Shown piece by piece: positions 1 through 7,108 of a stretch of 64,000 nucleotides of DNA (position 1 is its first letter; every line of letters starts with the position of its first letter). The stretch is from assembly GCF_016025525.2 (NCBI RefSeq), contig NZ_JACSGR010000008.1:62001-126000 (forward strand). Direction: 5' to 3'. The DNA comes from Eikenella glucosivorans. Its GTDB lineage: Bacteria; Pseudomonadota; Gammaproteobacteria; Burkholderiales; Neisseriaceae. The notes below the pieces were generated by a model. It was not told the origin of the DNA. It made no database searches and was given only the letters and a program-made list of their open reading frames with translations. The position numbers and the translations under genes are program-made.

Positions 1-81
1 AATGTGGTGCACCTGCCGCTGCATCCGGCCAATGCCGCGCTGGGCGGGCTGATGAACGCGATTGAATTGGGGAGGGGCTAA
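1..81 (+). CDS. nuoG: NADH-quinone oxidoreductase subunit G, C-terminal end (partial)
   Basis: Only the last 26 codons are in the window, reading in frame from base 1 to a TAA at 79-81 (end LGGLMNAIELGRG). The call rests on position: nuoH starts 2 bases after the stop, and the standard complex I order places nuoG before nuoH. The tail is compatible with the molybdopterin-like C-terminal part of NuoG but is too short to prove it. It would be the peripheral-arm Fe-S subunit carrying electrons from NADH towards quinone. Confidence 0.7.
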   Translation, partial: NVVHLPLHPANAALGGLMNAIELGRG

Positions 82-83
82 AC

Positions 84-1154
84 ATGCAAGAATGGTTCCA
101 AGCCTTGTTTGCCGGCTGGTTTGGCGCGGTGGGCAGCGACATCGGGTTGGTGGTGTCGATTTTGGTGAAGATTGTGATCATCTTGATTCCGCTGATTTTA
201 ACGGTAGCGTATCTGACTTATTTCGAGCGCAAGGTGATCGGCTTTATGCAGCTGCGCGTGGGCCCGAATGTGACTGGTCCGTGGGGCTTGATCCAGCCTT
301 TTGCCGACGTGTTCAAGCTGCTGTTTAAAGAGGTAACCAGGCCCAAGTTGTCGAATAAGGCGCTGTTTTATATCGGGCCGATGCTGTCGTTGGCGCCATC
401 GTTTGCGGCGTGGGCAGTGATTCCGTTTTCCAGCGAATGGCTGCTGACCAATGTCAATATCGGCCTGCTGTATATCTTGATGATTACTTCTCTGTCGGTG
501 TACGGCGTGATTATTGCCGGCTGGGCGTCAAACTCGAAATATGCGTTTTTGGGCGCGATGCGCTCTTCCGCACAGAGCATTTCCTATGAAATCGCCATGA
601 GCGCGGCTTTGGTGTGCGTGGTGATGGTGTCGGGCAGCATGAATTTTTCTGACATCGTAGCGGCGCAGGCCACGGGCATCGCCGGCGGCTCGGTGTTTTC
701 CTGGAACTGGCTGCCGCTGTTTCCCATCTTCATCGTGTATCTGATTTCGGCCGTGGCGGAAACCAACCGCGCGCCGTTCGATGTGGCCGAGGGCGAGTCG
801 GAAATCGTGGCCGGTTTCCATGTGGAATATTCCGGTTTTGCCTTTGCGCTGTTTTTCTTGGCCGAATACATTTTCATGATTCTGATTGCGGCGCTCACTG
901 CGCTGATGTTCCTCGGCGGCTGGCTGTCTCCCTTCCCACAAAGCTGGGGCATCATCGGCACGCCGGGCGCGTTTTGGATGTTTGCCAAGATGGCGATGGT
1001 GCTCTACGGCTACTTGTGGATTCGCGCCACCTTCCCGCGCTATCGCTACGACCAAATCATGCGTTTGGGGTGGAAGGTGCTGATTCCAATCGGCTTTGTC
1101 TATATCGTGTTCTTGGGCTTGTGGATGGTATCGCCGCTGAGCCTGTGGAAATAA
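84..1154 (+). CDS. nuoH: NADH-quinone oxidoreductase subunit H
   Basis: Membrane subunit of complex I that helps form the quinone chamber at the junction with the peripheral arm. The 356-residue length is usual. About eight hydrophobic helices are visible. Hallmarks are ERK at 48-50, RVGPNVTG at 58-65, and the acidic cytoplasmic loop AETNRAPFDVAEGESE in the middle third, which lines the quinone site in this family. The ATG lies 2 bases after the nuoG stop, indicating translational coupling. The next gene, nuoI, is about 85 bases away across a DUS inverted pair. Confidence 0.97.
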   Translation: MQEWFQALFAGWFGAVGSDIGLVVSILVKIVIILIPLILTVAYLTYFERKVIGFMQLRVGPNVTGPWGLIQPFADVFKLLFKEVTRPKLSNKALFYIGPMLSLAPSFAAWAVIPFSSEWLLTNVNIGLLYILMITSLSVYGVIIAGWASNSKYAFLGAMRSSAQSISYEIAMSAALVCVVMVSGSMNFSDIVAAQATGIAGGSVFSWNWLPLFPIFIVYLISAVAETNRAPFDVAEGESEIVAGFHVEYSGFAFALFFLAEYIFMILIAALTALMFLGGWLSPFPQSWGIIGTPGAFWMFAKMAMVLYGYLWIRATFPRYRYDQIMRLGWKVLIPIGFVYIVFLGLWMVSPLSLWK

Positions 1155-1194
1155 TTTTCAGGTAGCCCGAAGGCTGCATGAGGCTACCTGAAAA
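1155..1194 (+). repeat. Inverted pair of Eikenella-type uptake sequences
   Basis: TTTTCAGGTAGCC (1155-1167) and GGCTACCTGAAAA (1182-1194) form a 13-bp stem with a 14-base loop between nuoH and nuoI. No T-run follows on the plus strand, so within this operon it is more likely an uptake site or weak pause than a full terminator. Confidence 0.85.
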
Positions 1195-1238
1195 ATAATT
1201 GAATCATTCGAATAACCCCATACAGGGTGCAAATAACA

Positions 1239-1718
1239 ATGGCTAATTTAGTAAAAACTTTTTTGCTCGGCGAGCTGGTGAAGGGCATGGGCCTGACGCT
1301 GAAGAATTTTTTCGCCCGCAAGGAAACCATTATGTTCCCCGAGGAGAAGACGCCGCAATCCGTGCGTTTCCGCGGGCTGCATGCGCAACGCCGCTATCCG
1401 AACGGCGAGGAGCGCTGCATTGCCTGCAAACTGTGCGAGGCGGTGTGTCCGGCGATGGCCATTAACATCGAGAGTGAGGAACGCGAAGACGGCACTCGCC
1501 GGACCAAACGTTATGATATTGATTTAACAAAATGTATTTTTTGCGGTTTTTGTGAAGAAGCCTGCCCCACTGATGCGATTGTGGAAACGCATATTTTCGA
1601 ATACTGCGGCGAGAAAAAGGGCGATCTGCACATGACCAAGCCGATTTTGCTGGCCATCGGCGACCAATACGAAGCTGACATCGCCAAGCGTAAAGCGGCC
1701 GATGCACCGTACCGCTAA
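1239..1718 (+). CDS. nuoI: NADH-quinone oxidoreductase subunit I (two 4Fe-4S clusters)
   Basis: Ferredoxin-like subunit holding clusters N6a and N6b, which relay electrons towards N2 and quinone. Two complete CxxCxxCxxxCP motifs are present: Cys60/63/66/70 and Cys99/102/105/109. I chose the ATG at 1239, giving MANLVKTFLLGELVKG and 159 residues as in Neisseria NuoI. An in-frame GTG at 1227 would add four residues and is less likely. The ending KRKAADAPYR is also Neisseriaceae-like. It is followed 12 bases later by nuoJ. Confidence 0.97.
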   Translation: MANLVKTFLLGELVKGMGLTLKNFFARKETIMFPEEKTPQSVRFRGLHAQRRYPNGEERCIACKLCEAVCPAMAINIESEEREDGTRRTKRYDIDLTKCIFCGFCEEACPTDAIVETHIFEYCGEKKGDLHMTKPILLAIGDQYEADIAKRKAADAPYR

Positions 1719-1730
1719 GGGAGTGTGAAG

Positions 1731-2402
1731 ATGACTTTTTCCCTGATTTTATTTTATGTGCTGGCGGCTATTATTTTGTTTGGCGCGCTGCAAACTGTTA
1801 CCGTGAAAAATCCGGTGCATGCCGCGCTGTATCTGGTGCTCACTTTCTGCACCAGCGCGATGATGTGGCTGCTGATGCAGGCGGAGTTTCTCGGCATCAC
1901 GCTGGTGGTGGTGTATGTGGGCGCGGTGATGGTGCTGTTCCTGTTTGTGGTGATGATGCTGAACGTGGACATCGAAGAGATGCGCGCCGGTTTCTGGCGG
2001 CATGCGCCGGTGGCCGGTGTGGTGGGTGTGCTGATGGCGGTGGCGCTGATTATGATTTTGGTGGCGCCGGATACCAATCTGGCGGCCTTCGGTCCGATGA
2101 AGGACGTGCCGGCCGATTACAGCAATGTGCGCGATTTGGGCAGCCAAATCTACACCACTTACCTGCTGCCCTTCGAGCTGGCGGCGGTGCTGCTGGTGTT
2201 GGGCATGGTGGCGGCGATTGCGCTGGTGCACCGTAAAACGGTGAATCCGAAGCGAATGGATCCGACCGAACAGGTGAAGGTGGATGCCAATAAAGGCCGC
2301 CTGCGTATGGTGAAGATGGAAGCTGTAGTGCAGGTGCCGCAGGCGGCTGCGGAGGAAATTTCAGGTAGCCCCGAAGAAGGGAAAGAGGAGGGGAAGGCAT
2401 GA
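1731..2402 (+). CDS. nuoJ: NADH-quinone oxidoreductase subunit J
   Basis: Small antiporter-associated membrane subunit of complex I with about five helices and the family signature VVVYVGAVMVLFLFVVMML. Start taken at ATG 1731 (MTFSLILFYVLAA); a GTG two codons upstream is possible. The C-terminal tail after about residue 175 is hydrophilic and longer than in enterobacteria. It contains an 11/12 match to the reverse DUS (near 2359) translated as SGSPEE, so part of the tail looks shaped by an uptake site. It overlaps nuoK by ATGA. Confidence 0.96.
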   Translation: MTFSLILFYVLAAIILFGALQTVTVKNPVHAALYLVLTFCTSAMMWLLMQAEFLGITLVVVYVGAVMVLFLFVVMMLNVDIEEMRAGFWRHAPVAGVVGVLMAVALIMILVAPDTNLAAFGPMKDVPADYSNVRDLGSQIYTTYLLPFELAAVLLVLGMVAAIALVHRKTVNPKRMDPTEQVKVDANKGRLRMVKMEAVVQVPQAAAEEISGSPEEGKEEGKA

Positions 2403-2704
2403 TTACGATTACGCATTATCTGGTGCTGGCCGCCCTGCTGTTCGGTATCAGCGCGATGGGCATTTTTATGAACCGCAAAAATGTGCTGGTGCTGTTGATG
2501 TCGATCGAATTGATGCTGCTGGCGGTGAACTTCAATTTCATCGCGTTCTCGCAATATCTGGGTGATACCGCCGGACAGATTTTCGTGTTTTTCGTGTTGA
2601 CCGTGGCGGCGGCGGAATCGGCCATCGGCCTGGCGATTATGGTGCTGGTGTACCGCAACCGGAACAGCATCAACATCAGCGAATTGGATAGCCTGAAAGG
2701 CTAG
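2399..2704 (+). CDS. nuoK: NADH-quinone oxidoreductase subunit K
   Basis: 101 residues, three transmembrane helices, the usual size for this Mrp-related complex I subunit. The conserved segment MSIELMLLAVNFNF carries the helix-2 glutamate, and the second conserved glutamate sits in AAAESAIGLAIMVLVYR. The start codon overlaps the nuoJ stop (ATGA), so the two are translationally coupled. Confidence 0.97.
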   Translation: MITITHYLVLAALLFGISAMGIFMNRKNVLVLLMSIELMLLAVNFNFIAFSQYLGDTAGQIFVFFVLTVAAAESAIGLAIMVLVYRNRNSINISELDSLKG

Positions 2705-2709
2705 GGTGC

Positions 2710-2747
2710 AGGCTACCTGAAAACGCCTGCCGTTTTTCAGGTAGCCT
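2710..2747. repeat. DUS inverted pair between nuoK and nuoL
   Basis: AGGCTACCTGAAAA (2710-2723) pairs with TTTTCAGGTAGCCT (2734-2747) around a 10-base loop. A third, unpaired DUS lies at about 2763-2776. This orientation resembles the DUS terminators of Neisseriaceae, but it lies inside the nuo operon, so attenuation rather than full termination is likely. Confidence 0.85.
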
Positions 2748-2822
2748 CATGCAGCAGCTGTAAAGGCTACCTGAAAATATGCAGCACACATAACAAGATT
2801 GATCCGCAAGGATGGCAACACT

Positions 2823-4832
2823 ATGACAGACATGACTTTATACCTCATCATCGCCCTCACGCCCTTGGCCGGCTGCCTGCTGGCCGGATTGTTTGGCAAC
2901 ACCATCGGTCGCCGGGGCGCGCACACGGTTACCATACTCGGCGTGGCCGTATCCGCCGTGTTGTCGGCCTATGTATTGTGGGGTTTCATCGACGGCAGCC
3001 GCGCCAAATTCGACGAAAACGTCTATACCTGGCTGACCATGAACGGGTTGGACTTCTCGGTCGGCTTCCTGGTGGACAGCCTCACCGCGCTGATGATGGT
3101 GGTGGTGACTTCCGTGTCGCTGATGGTGCACATCTACACCATCGGCTATATGGCGGGCGAAAAAGTCGGCTACCAACGCTTCTTCAGCTATATCTCCTTA
3201 TTTACCTTCAGCATGCTGATGCTGATTATGTCGAACAACTTCATCCAGCTCTTCTTCGGCTGGGAAGCGGTCGGCTTGGTGTCTTATCTTTTAATCGGCT
3301 TCTATTTCCAACGCGACAGCGCGATTTTCGCCAATCTGAAAGCCTTTCTAGTAAACCGCGTGGGCGACTTCGGCTTCGTGCTCGGCATCGGCCTGGTGCT
3401 GGCCTATTTTGGCGGCAGCTTGCGTTATGCCGACGTGTTCGCCTACCTGCCCAACGTGGTCGGCAGCACCCTGTTCGGCTGGGATTTGATTACCATTACC
3501 TGCCTGCTGCTGTTTGTCGGCGCGATGGGTAAGTCTGCCCAATTCCCGCTACACGTGTGGCTGCCCGATTCCATGGAAGGCCCGACCCCGATTTCCGCGC
3601 TGATTCACGCCGCCACCATGGTAACCGCCGGCCTGTTTATGGTGTCGCGTATGTCGCCGATGTACGAACTCTCCACCACCGCGCTTTCCGTCATCATGAT
3701 TATCGGCGCGATTACCGCGCTGTTTATGGGCTTCCTCGGCACGATTCAAAACGACATCAAACGCGTGGTGGCCTATTCCACCCTGTCACAGCTCGGCTAT
3801 ATGACCGTGGCTCTGGGCGTGTCCGCCTATTCCGTGGCCATGTTCCATGTGATGACCCACGCCTTCTTCAAAGCCCTGCTGTTCTTGGCCGCAGGCTCGG
3901 TCATCATCGGCATGCACCACGATCAAGACATGCGCAATATGGGCGGCCTGCGCAAATACATGCCGATTACCTGGCTCACCATGCTGCTGGGCAACCTCGC
4001 CCTCATCGGCACGCCGCTGTTCTCCGGTTTCTATTCCAAAGATTCGATTATCGAAGCGGTGCACGCCAGCAACCTGCCCGGCAGCGGCTTCGCCTATTTC
4101 GCCGTGCTGGCTAGCGTATTCGTTACTGCGTTTTACGCCTTCCGCCAATACTTTATCGTCTTCCACGGCAAAGAACGCTGGCGCGAGGCCAAGCATGACC
4201 ATCACGACGACCACGGCCACCACCACGGCCTGAAACCGTCCGACAACCCGCACGAAAGCCCGTGGGTCGTTACCTTGCCGTTGGTGCTGCTGGCGATTCC
4301 GTCCGTGATTATCGGCTACATCACCATCGAACCCATGCTGTACGGCGATTTCTTCAAAGGCGTGATTTATGTCAATCACGAGCTGCATCCGGTGATGCAC
4401 ATCATGAAGGAAGAGTTCCACGGCGCAATGGGCATGGTGTCGCACAGTCTGCACACGCCCGTGCTGTATCTAGCCATCGGCGGCGTATTGGCCGCGTGGT
4501 TCCTGTATGTGAAAGCACCGCAGCTGCCCGCCAAAATCGCCCAGGCCTTCCGCCCGGTGTATGTGCTGTTTGAAAACAAATACTACCTCGACAACCTCTA
4601 CTTCGCCGTGTTCGCCAAAGGCACGCGCGCCCTGGGCAGCTTTTTCTGGAAAGCCGTCGATACCGCCATCATCGACAACGGCTTGGTGAACGGTGCGGCC
4701 AAACTGGTCGGCGCAGTAGCCGGTCAGGTGCGCCGTGTGCAAACCGGCTTTATCTACACCTACGCTGCCGCCATGGTGTCCGGCGTGCTGGTGCTGATTG
4801 TGGTGTTCTTCTGGCAGCTTTGGTTCAGATAA
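2823..4832 (+). CDS. nuoL: NADH-quinone oxidoreductase subunit L
   Basis: Distal proton-pumping antiporter-like subunit of complex I, 669 residues. Visible hallmarks are WEAVGLVSYLLIGF with the pump glutamate, the lysine segment KSAQFPLHVWLPDSMEGPTP, HAATMVTAGLFM, and the C-terminal lateral-helix region. Around residues 456-472 there is a histidine- and aspartate-rich hydrophilic stretch (HDHHDDHGHHH). ATG 2823 (MTDMTLYLIIAL) is preferred over upstream alternatives because the N-terminus then matches the family. Confidence 0.97.
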   Translation: MTDMTLYLIIALTPLAGCLLAGLFGNTIGRRGAHTVTILGVAVSAVLSAYVLWGFIDGSRAKFDENVYTWLTMNGLDFSVGFLVDSLTALMMVVVTSVSLMVHIYTIGYMAGEKVGYQRFFSYISLFTFSMLMLIMSNNFIQLFFGWEAVGLVSYLLIGFYFQRDSAIFANLKAFLVNRVGDFGFVLGIGLVLAYFGGSLRYADVFAYLPNVVGSTLFGWDLITITCLLLFVGAMGKSAQFPLHVWLPDSMEGPTPISALIHAATMVTAGLFMVSRMSPMYELSTTALSVIMIIGAITALFMGFLGTIQNDIKRVVAYSTLSQLGYMTVALGVSAYSVAMFHVMTHAFFKALLFLAAGSVIIGMHHDQDMRNMGGLRKYMPITWLTMLLGNLALIGTPLFSGFYSKDSIIEAVHASNLPGSGFAYFAVLASVFVTAFYAFRQYFIVFHGKERWREAKHDHHDDHGHHHGLKPSDNPHESPWVVTLPLVLLAIPSVIIGYITIEPMLYGDFFKGVIYVNHELHPVMHIMKEEFHGAMGMVSHSLHTPVLYLAIGGVLAAWFLYVKAPQLPAKIAQAFRPVYVLFENKYYLDNLYFAVFAKGTRALGSFFWKAVDTAIIDNGLVNGAAKLVGAVAGQVRRVQTGFIYTYAAAMVSGVLVLIVVFFWQLWFR

Positions 4833-4846
4833 AGGCTACCTGAAAA

Positions 4847-5158
4847 ATGAATGTCGATAGCTTGCCTGATACCTTGGCCGAAGTGCGGCAGGCGATTGAC
4901 GCGCTGGACAACCGGCTGATTGATTTGCTGGCGCAACGGCAACGGTTGGTCGCACAGGCAGGCCGTCTGAAACCCAAGCACGACGCGCAGGCCGTGGCCG
5001 CGCCCGATCGGGTGGCGCAAGTGTTGAAGGCGCGGCGCGAACAGGCTGCGGCAGCGGGCTTGTCGCCCAATGTGGCGGAAGCCGTGTGGCAGGCCATGAT
5101 TGCCTCCTTTATCCGTGTCGAGCAGGAAGTAAACCGTTCAGATGGAACAAGTCATTAA
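4847..5158 (+). CDS. AroQ-class chorismate mutase-related protein (PchB-like)
   Basis: All-helical 103-residue protein resembling the AroQ chorismate mutase fold and, by eye, the isochorismate-pyruvate lyase/chorismate mutase PchB. Arg14, Arg31, Lys42 and Gln93 fall where the substrate-binding Arg, Arg, Lys and Gln of PchB lie. The glutamate used by true chorismate mutases appears to be Val56 here, as in lyase-type members, so activity is uncertain. It interrupts the nuo operon between nuoL and nuoM, 14 bases after nuoL. A Neisseria-dialect uptake sequence (AGGCCGTCTGAA, 4960-4971) lies inside the gene, suggesting import together with the next gene. Confidence 0.75.
   Translation: MNVDSLPDTLAEVRQAIDALDNRLIDLLAQRQRLVAQAGRLKPKHDAQAVAAPDRVAQVLKARREQAAAAGLSPNVAEAVWQAMIASFIRVEQEVNRSDGTSH
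4960..4971 (+). repeat. Foreign-dialect DUS (AGGCCGTCTGAA) inside the chorismate mutase gene
   Basis: Exact AG-DUS 12-mer typical of Neisseria rather than Eikenella, translated within codons for GRLKP. It is one of three such sites in 600 bases. Confidence 0.9.
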
Positions 5159-5189
5159 GGCTACCTGAAAACTCAAAAGGCCGTCTGAA
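5158..5189 (+). repeat. Adjacent uptake sequences of two dialects
   Basis: An Eikenella-type DUS (AGGCTACCTGAA, 5158-5169) is followed 8 bases later by a Neisseria-type DUS (AGGCCGTCTGAA, 5178-5189), in the same orientation, just upstream of the cupin gene. Confidence 0.9.
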
Positions 5190-5209
5190 AACACAAAACA
5201 GAGGAAAAA

Positions 5210-5530
5210 ATGAGCGCAACCGACATCATCCGCGCCGTCGAATTCACCGCCGACAGGGCATGGGGCGCACGCAGCATCGCCAATCTGAACGGCACCACCG
5301 TGCGCCTGCATTGGACCGACCGGCCCTACCAATGGCATGTGAACGACGGCGAGGAAGTGTTTGCCGTGATGAGCGGCGAAGTCGATATGCACTACCGCGA
5401 AAACGGCGAAGAACGCGTGGCGCGGCTGCACAGCGGCGACATCTTCTATGCCGGCATCGGCGCGGAACACGTCGCCCACCCGCGCGGCGAAGCGCGTATT
5501 TTGGTGATAGAAAAAGAGGGCAGCGTTTAG
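5210..5530 (+). CDS. Small cupin-fold protein
   Basis: 106 residues that read as a single cupin barrel: WHVNDGEEVFAVMSGEVDM is the first cupin motif and HSGDIFYAGIGAEHVAHPRGEARILVIEKEG the second. The His/Glu metal ligands are only partly conserved, so metal binding is plausible but not proven. The substrate is unknown. It sits between nuoL and nuoM behind the chorismate-mutase-like gene and is bracketed by Neisseria-type DUS at 5178 and 5531, which argues for acquisition as a unit. SD-like AGAGGA precedes the ATG. Confidence 0.8.
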   Translation: MSATDIIRAVEFTADRAWGARSIANLNGTTVRLHWTDRPYQWHVNDGEEVFAVMSGEVDMHYRENGEERVARLHSGDIFYAGIGAEHVAHPRGEARILVIEKEGSV

Positions 5531-5542
5531 AGGCCGTCTGAA
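5531..5542 (+). repeat. Foreign-dialect DUS directly after the cupin stop
   Basis: AGGCCGTCTGAA begins at the base after the TAG stop of the cupin gene. It is the third exact Neisseria-type copy in this insert. Confidence 0.9.
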
Positions 5543-5596
5543 AACGGCAAACGCAGTACGACAACGATTTAATTATTCAAACCGCAGGTTACCACT

Positions 5597-7099
5597 ATGT
5601 TTTCCAACCACCTCCTCAGCTTGGCAATCTGGCTGCCGATAGCCGCCGGACTATTGGTGCTGGCCACCGGCTGCGACCGCCGCGCCCCTTTGGCGCGGAT
5701 ACTGGCCTTGGTCGGCGCGGCGGCGGGGTTCGCCGTAACGTTGCCGCTGTTTACGCAGTTCGACCGCTTGAGCGGCGGCTACCAGTTCAACGAGTTTTAT
5801 TCGTGGATTCCCGCGCTGAACATCAACTACGCGCTGGGCGTGGACGGCATTTCGGTGTTGTTTGTGATTTTGAACGCCTTTATCACGCTGATGGTGGTGA
5901 TTGCGGGCTGGGAGGTGATTCAGAAGAAGGTGGCGCAGTATATGGCGGCCTTCCTGATTATGTCCGGCCTGATCAATGGCGCGTTTGCCGCCCGCGATGC
6001 GATGCTGTTCTATATTTTCTTTGAAGGCATGCTGATTCCGCTGTATCTGATTATCGGCGTGTGGGGCGGGCCGCGCCGCGTGTATGCTTCGGTGAAGCTG
6101 TTCCTCTACACGCTGATGGGCTCGCTGCTGATGCTGGTGGCCTTGGTGTATTTGTCGTTCCAAACCGGCGGCAGCTTCGCGATTGACGATTTCCAAAACA
6201 TCAAACAAATCCCGCTGCTTACCCAACAGATTCTGTTTGCCGCCTTCTTCCTGTCGTTTGCGGTGAAAGTGCCGATGTTTCCGGTGCACACCTGGCTGCC
6301 CGACGCGCACGTGGAAGCGCCCACCGGCGGCTCGATGGTGCTGGCGGCGATTACGCTGAAGCTCGGCGCATACGGCTTCCTACGTTTCATCCTGCCGATT
6401 CTGCCCGACGCGTCGCGCTATTTCGCGCCCGCCATCATCGTGCTCAGCCTGATTGCGGTGATTTACATCGGCATGGTGGCGCTGGTGCAGACCGATATGA
6501 AAAAACTGGTGGCCTATTCCTCCATCAGTCACATGGGTTTCGTTACCCTAGGTATGTTCCTGTTTACCAACCAGACGGAATTGCAGCCGTGGGCCTTGAA
6601 AGGTGCGATTATGCAGATGATTTCGCACGGCTTCGTCTCCGCCGCCATGTTCTTCTGCATCGGCGTGATGTACGACCGCCTGCACAGCCGCAATATTGCC
6701 GACTACGGCGGCGTGGTAACGGTGATGCCGAAGTTTGCTGCCTTCATGATGCTGTTTGCCATGGCCAATGCCGGCCTGCCCGCCACTTCGGGCTTCGTGG
6801 GTGAATTTATGGTGATTATGGGTGCGGTGAACTACAACCTGATCGTGGGCGCGCTGGCGGCGCTGACGCTGATTTTGGGCGCGGCCTACACGTTGTGGAT
6901 GTATAAGCGCGTGATTTTCGGCGCGGTCAGCAACCCGCATGTGGCCGAAATGAAAGACATCGGCCGCCGCGAATTCGCCGTGTTGGCCATCCTTGCCGTT
7001 GCCGTGCTGGGCATGGGCCTGTGGCCGGAGCCGTTTATCGCCGTGGTGCATCAGGCGGCCAACGATTTGATCGCGCATGTGGCGCAAAGCAAGATTTGA
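5597..7099 (+). CDS. nuoM: NADH-quinone oxidoreductase subunit M
   Basis: Antiporter-like proton-pumping subunit of complex I, 500 residues and about 14 helices. Seen are YALGVDGISVLFVILNAF, the helix-5 glutamate in FFEGMLIPLYLIIGVWGG, the lysine/proline segment AVKVPMFPVHTWLPDAHVEAPTGGSM, and MKKLVAYSSISHMGFV. It resumes the operon after the chorismate-mutase/cupin insert. nuoN follows 9 bases downstream. Confidence 0.97.
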   Translation: MFSNHLLSLAIWLPIAAGLLVLATGCDRRAPLARILALVGAAAGFAVTLPLFTQFDRLSGGYQFNEFYSWIPALNINYALGVDGISVLFVILNAFITLMVVIAGWEVIQKKVAQYMAAFLIMSGLINGAFAARDAMLFYIFFEGMLIPLYLIIGVWGGPRRVYASVKLFLYTLMGSLLMLVALVYLSFQTGGSFAIDDFQNIKQIPLLTQQILFAAFFLSFAVKVPMFPVHTWLPDAHVEAPTGGSMVLAAITLKLGAYGFLRFILPILPDASRYFAPAIIVLSLIAVIYIGMVALVQTDMKKLVAYSSISHMGFVTLGMFLFTNQTELQPWALKGAIMQMISHGFVSAAMFFCIGVMYDRLHSRNIADYGGVVTVMPKFAAFMMLFAMANAGLPATSGFVGEFMVIMGAVNYNLIVGALAALTLILGAAYTLWMYKRVIFGAVSNPHVAEMKDIGRREFAVLAILAVAVLGMGLWPEPFIAVVHQAANDLIAHVAQSKI

Positions 7100-7108
7100 G
7101 GTGTGTGA

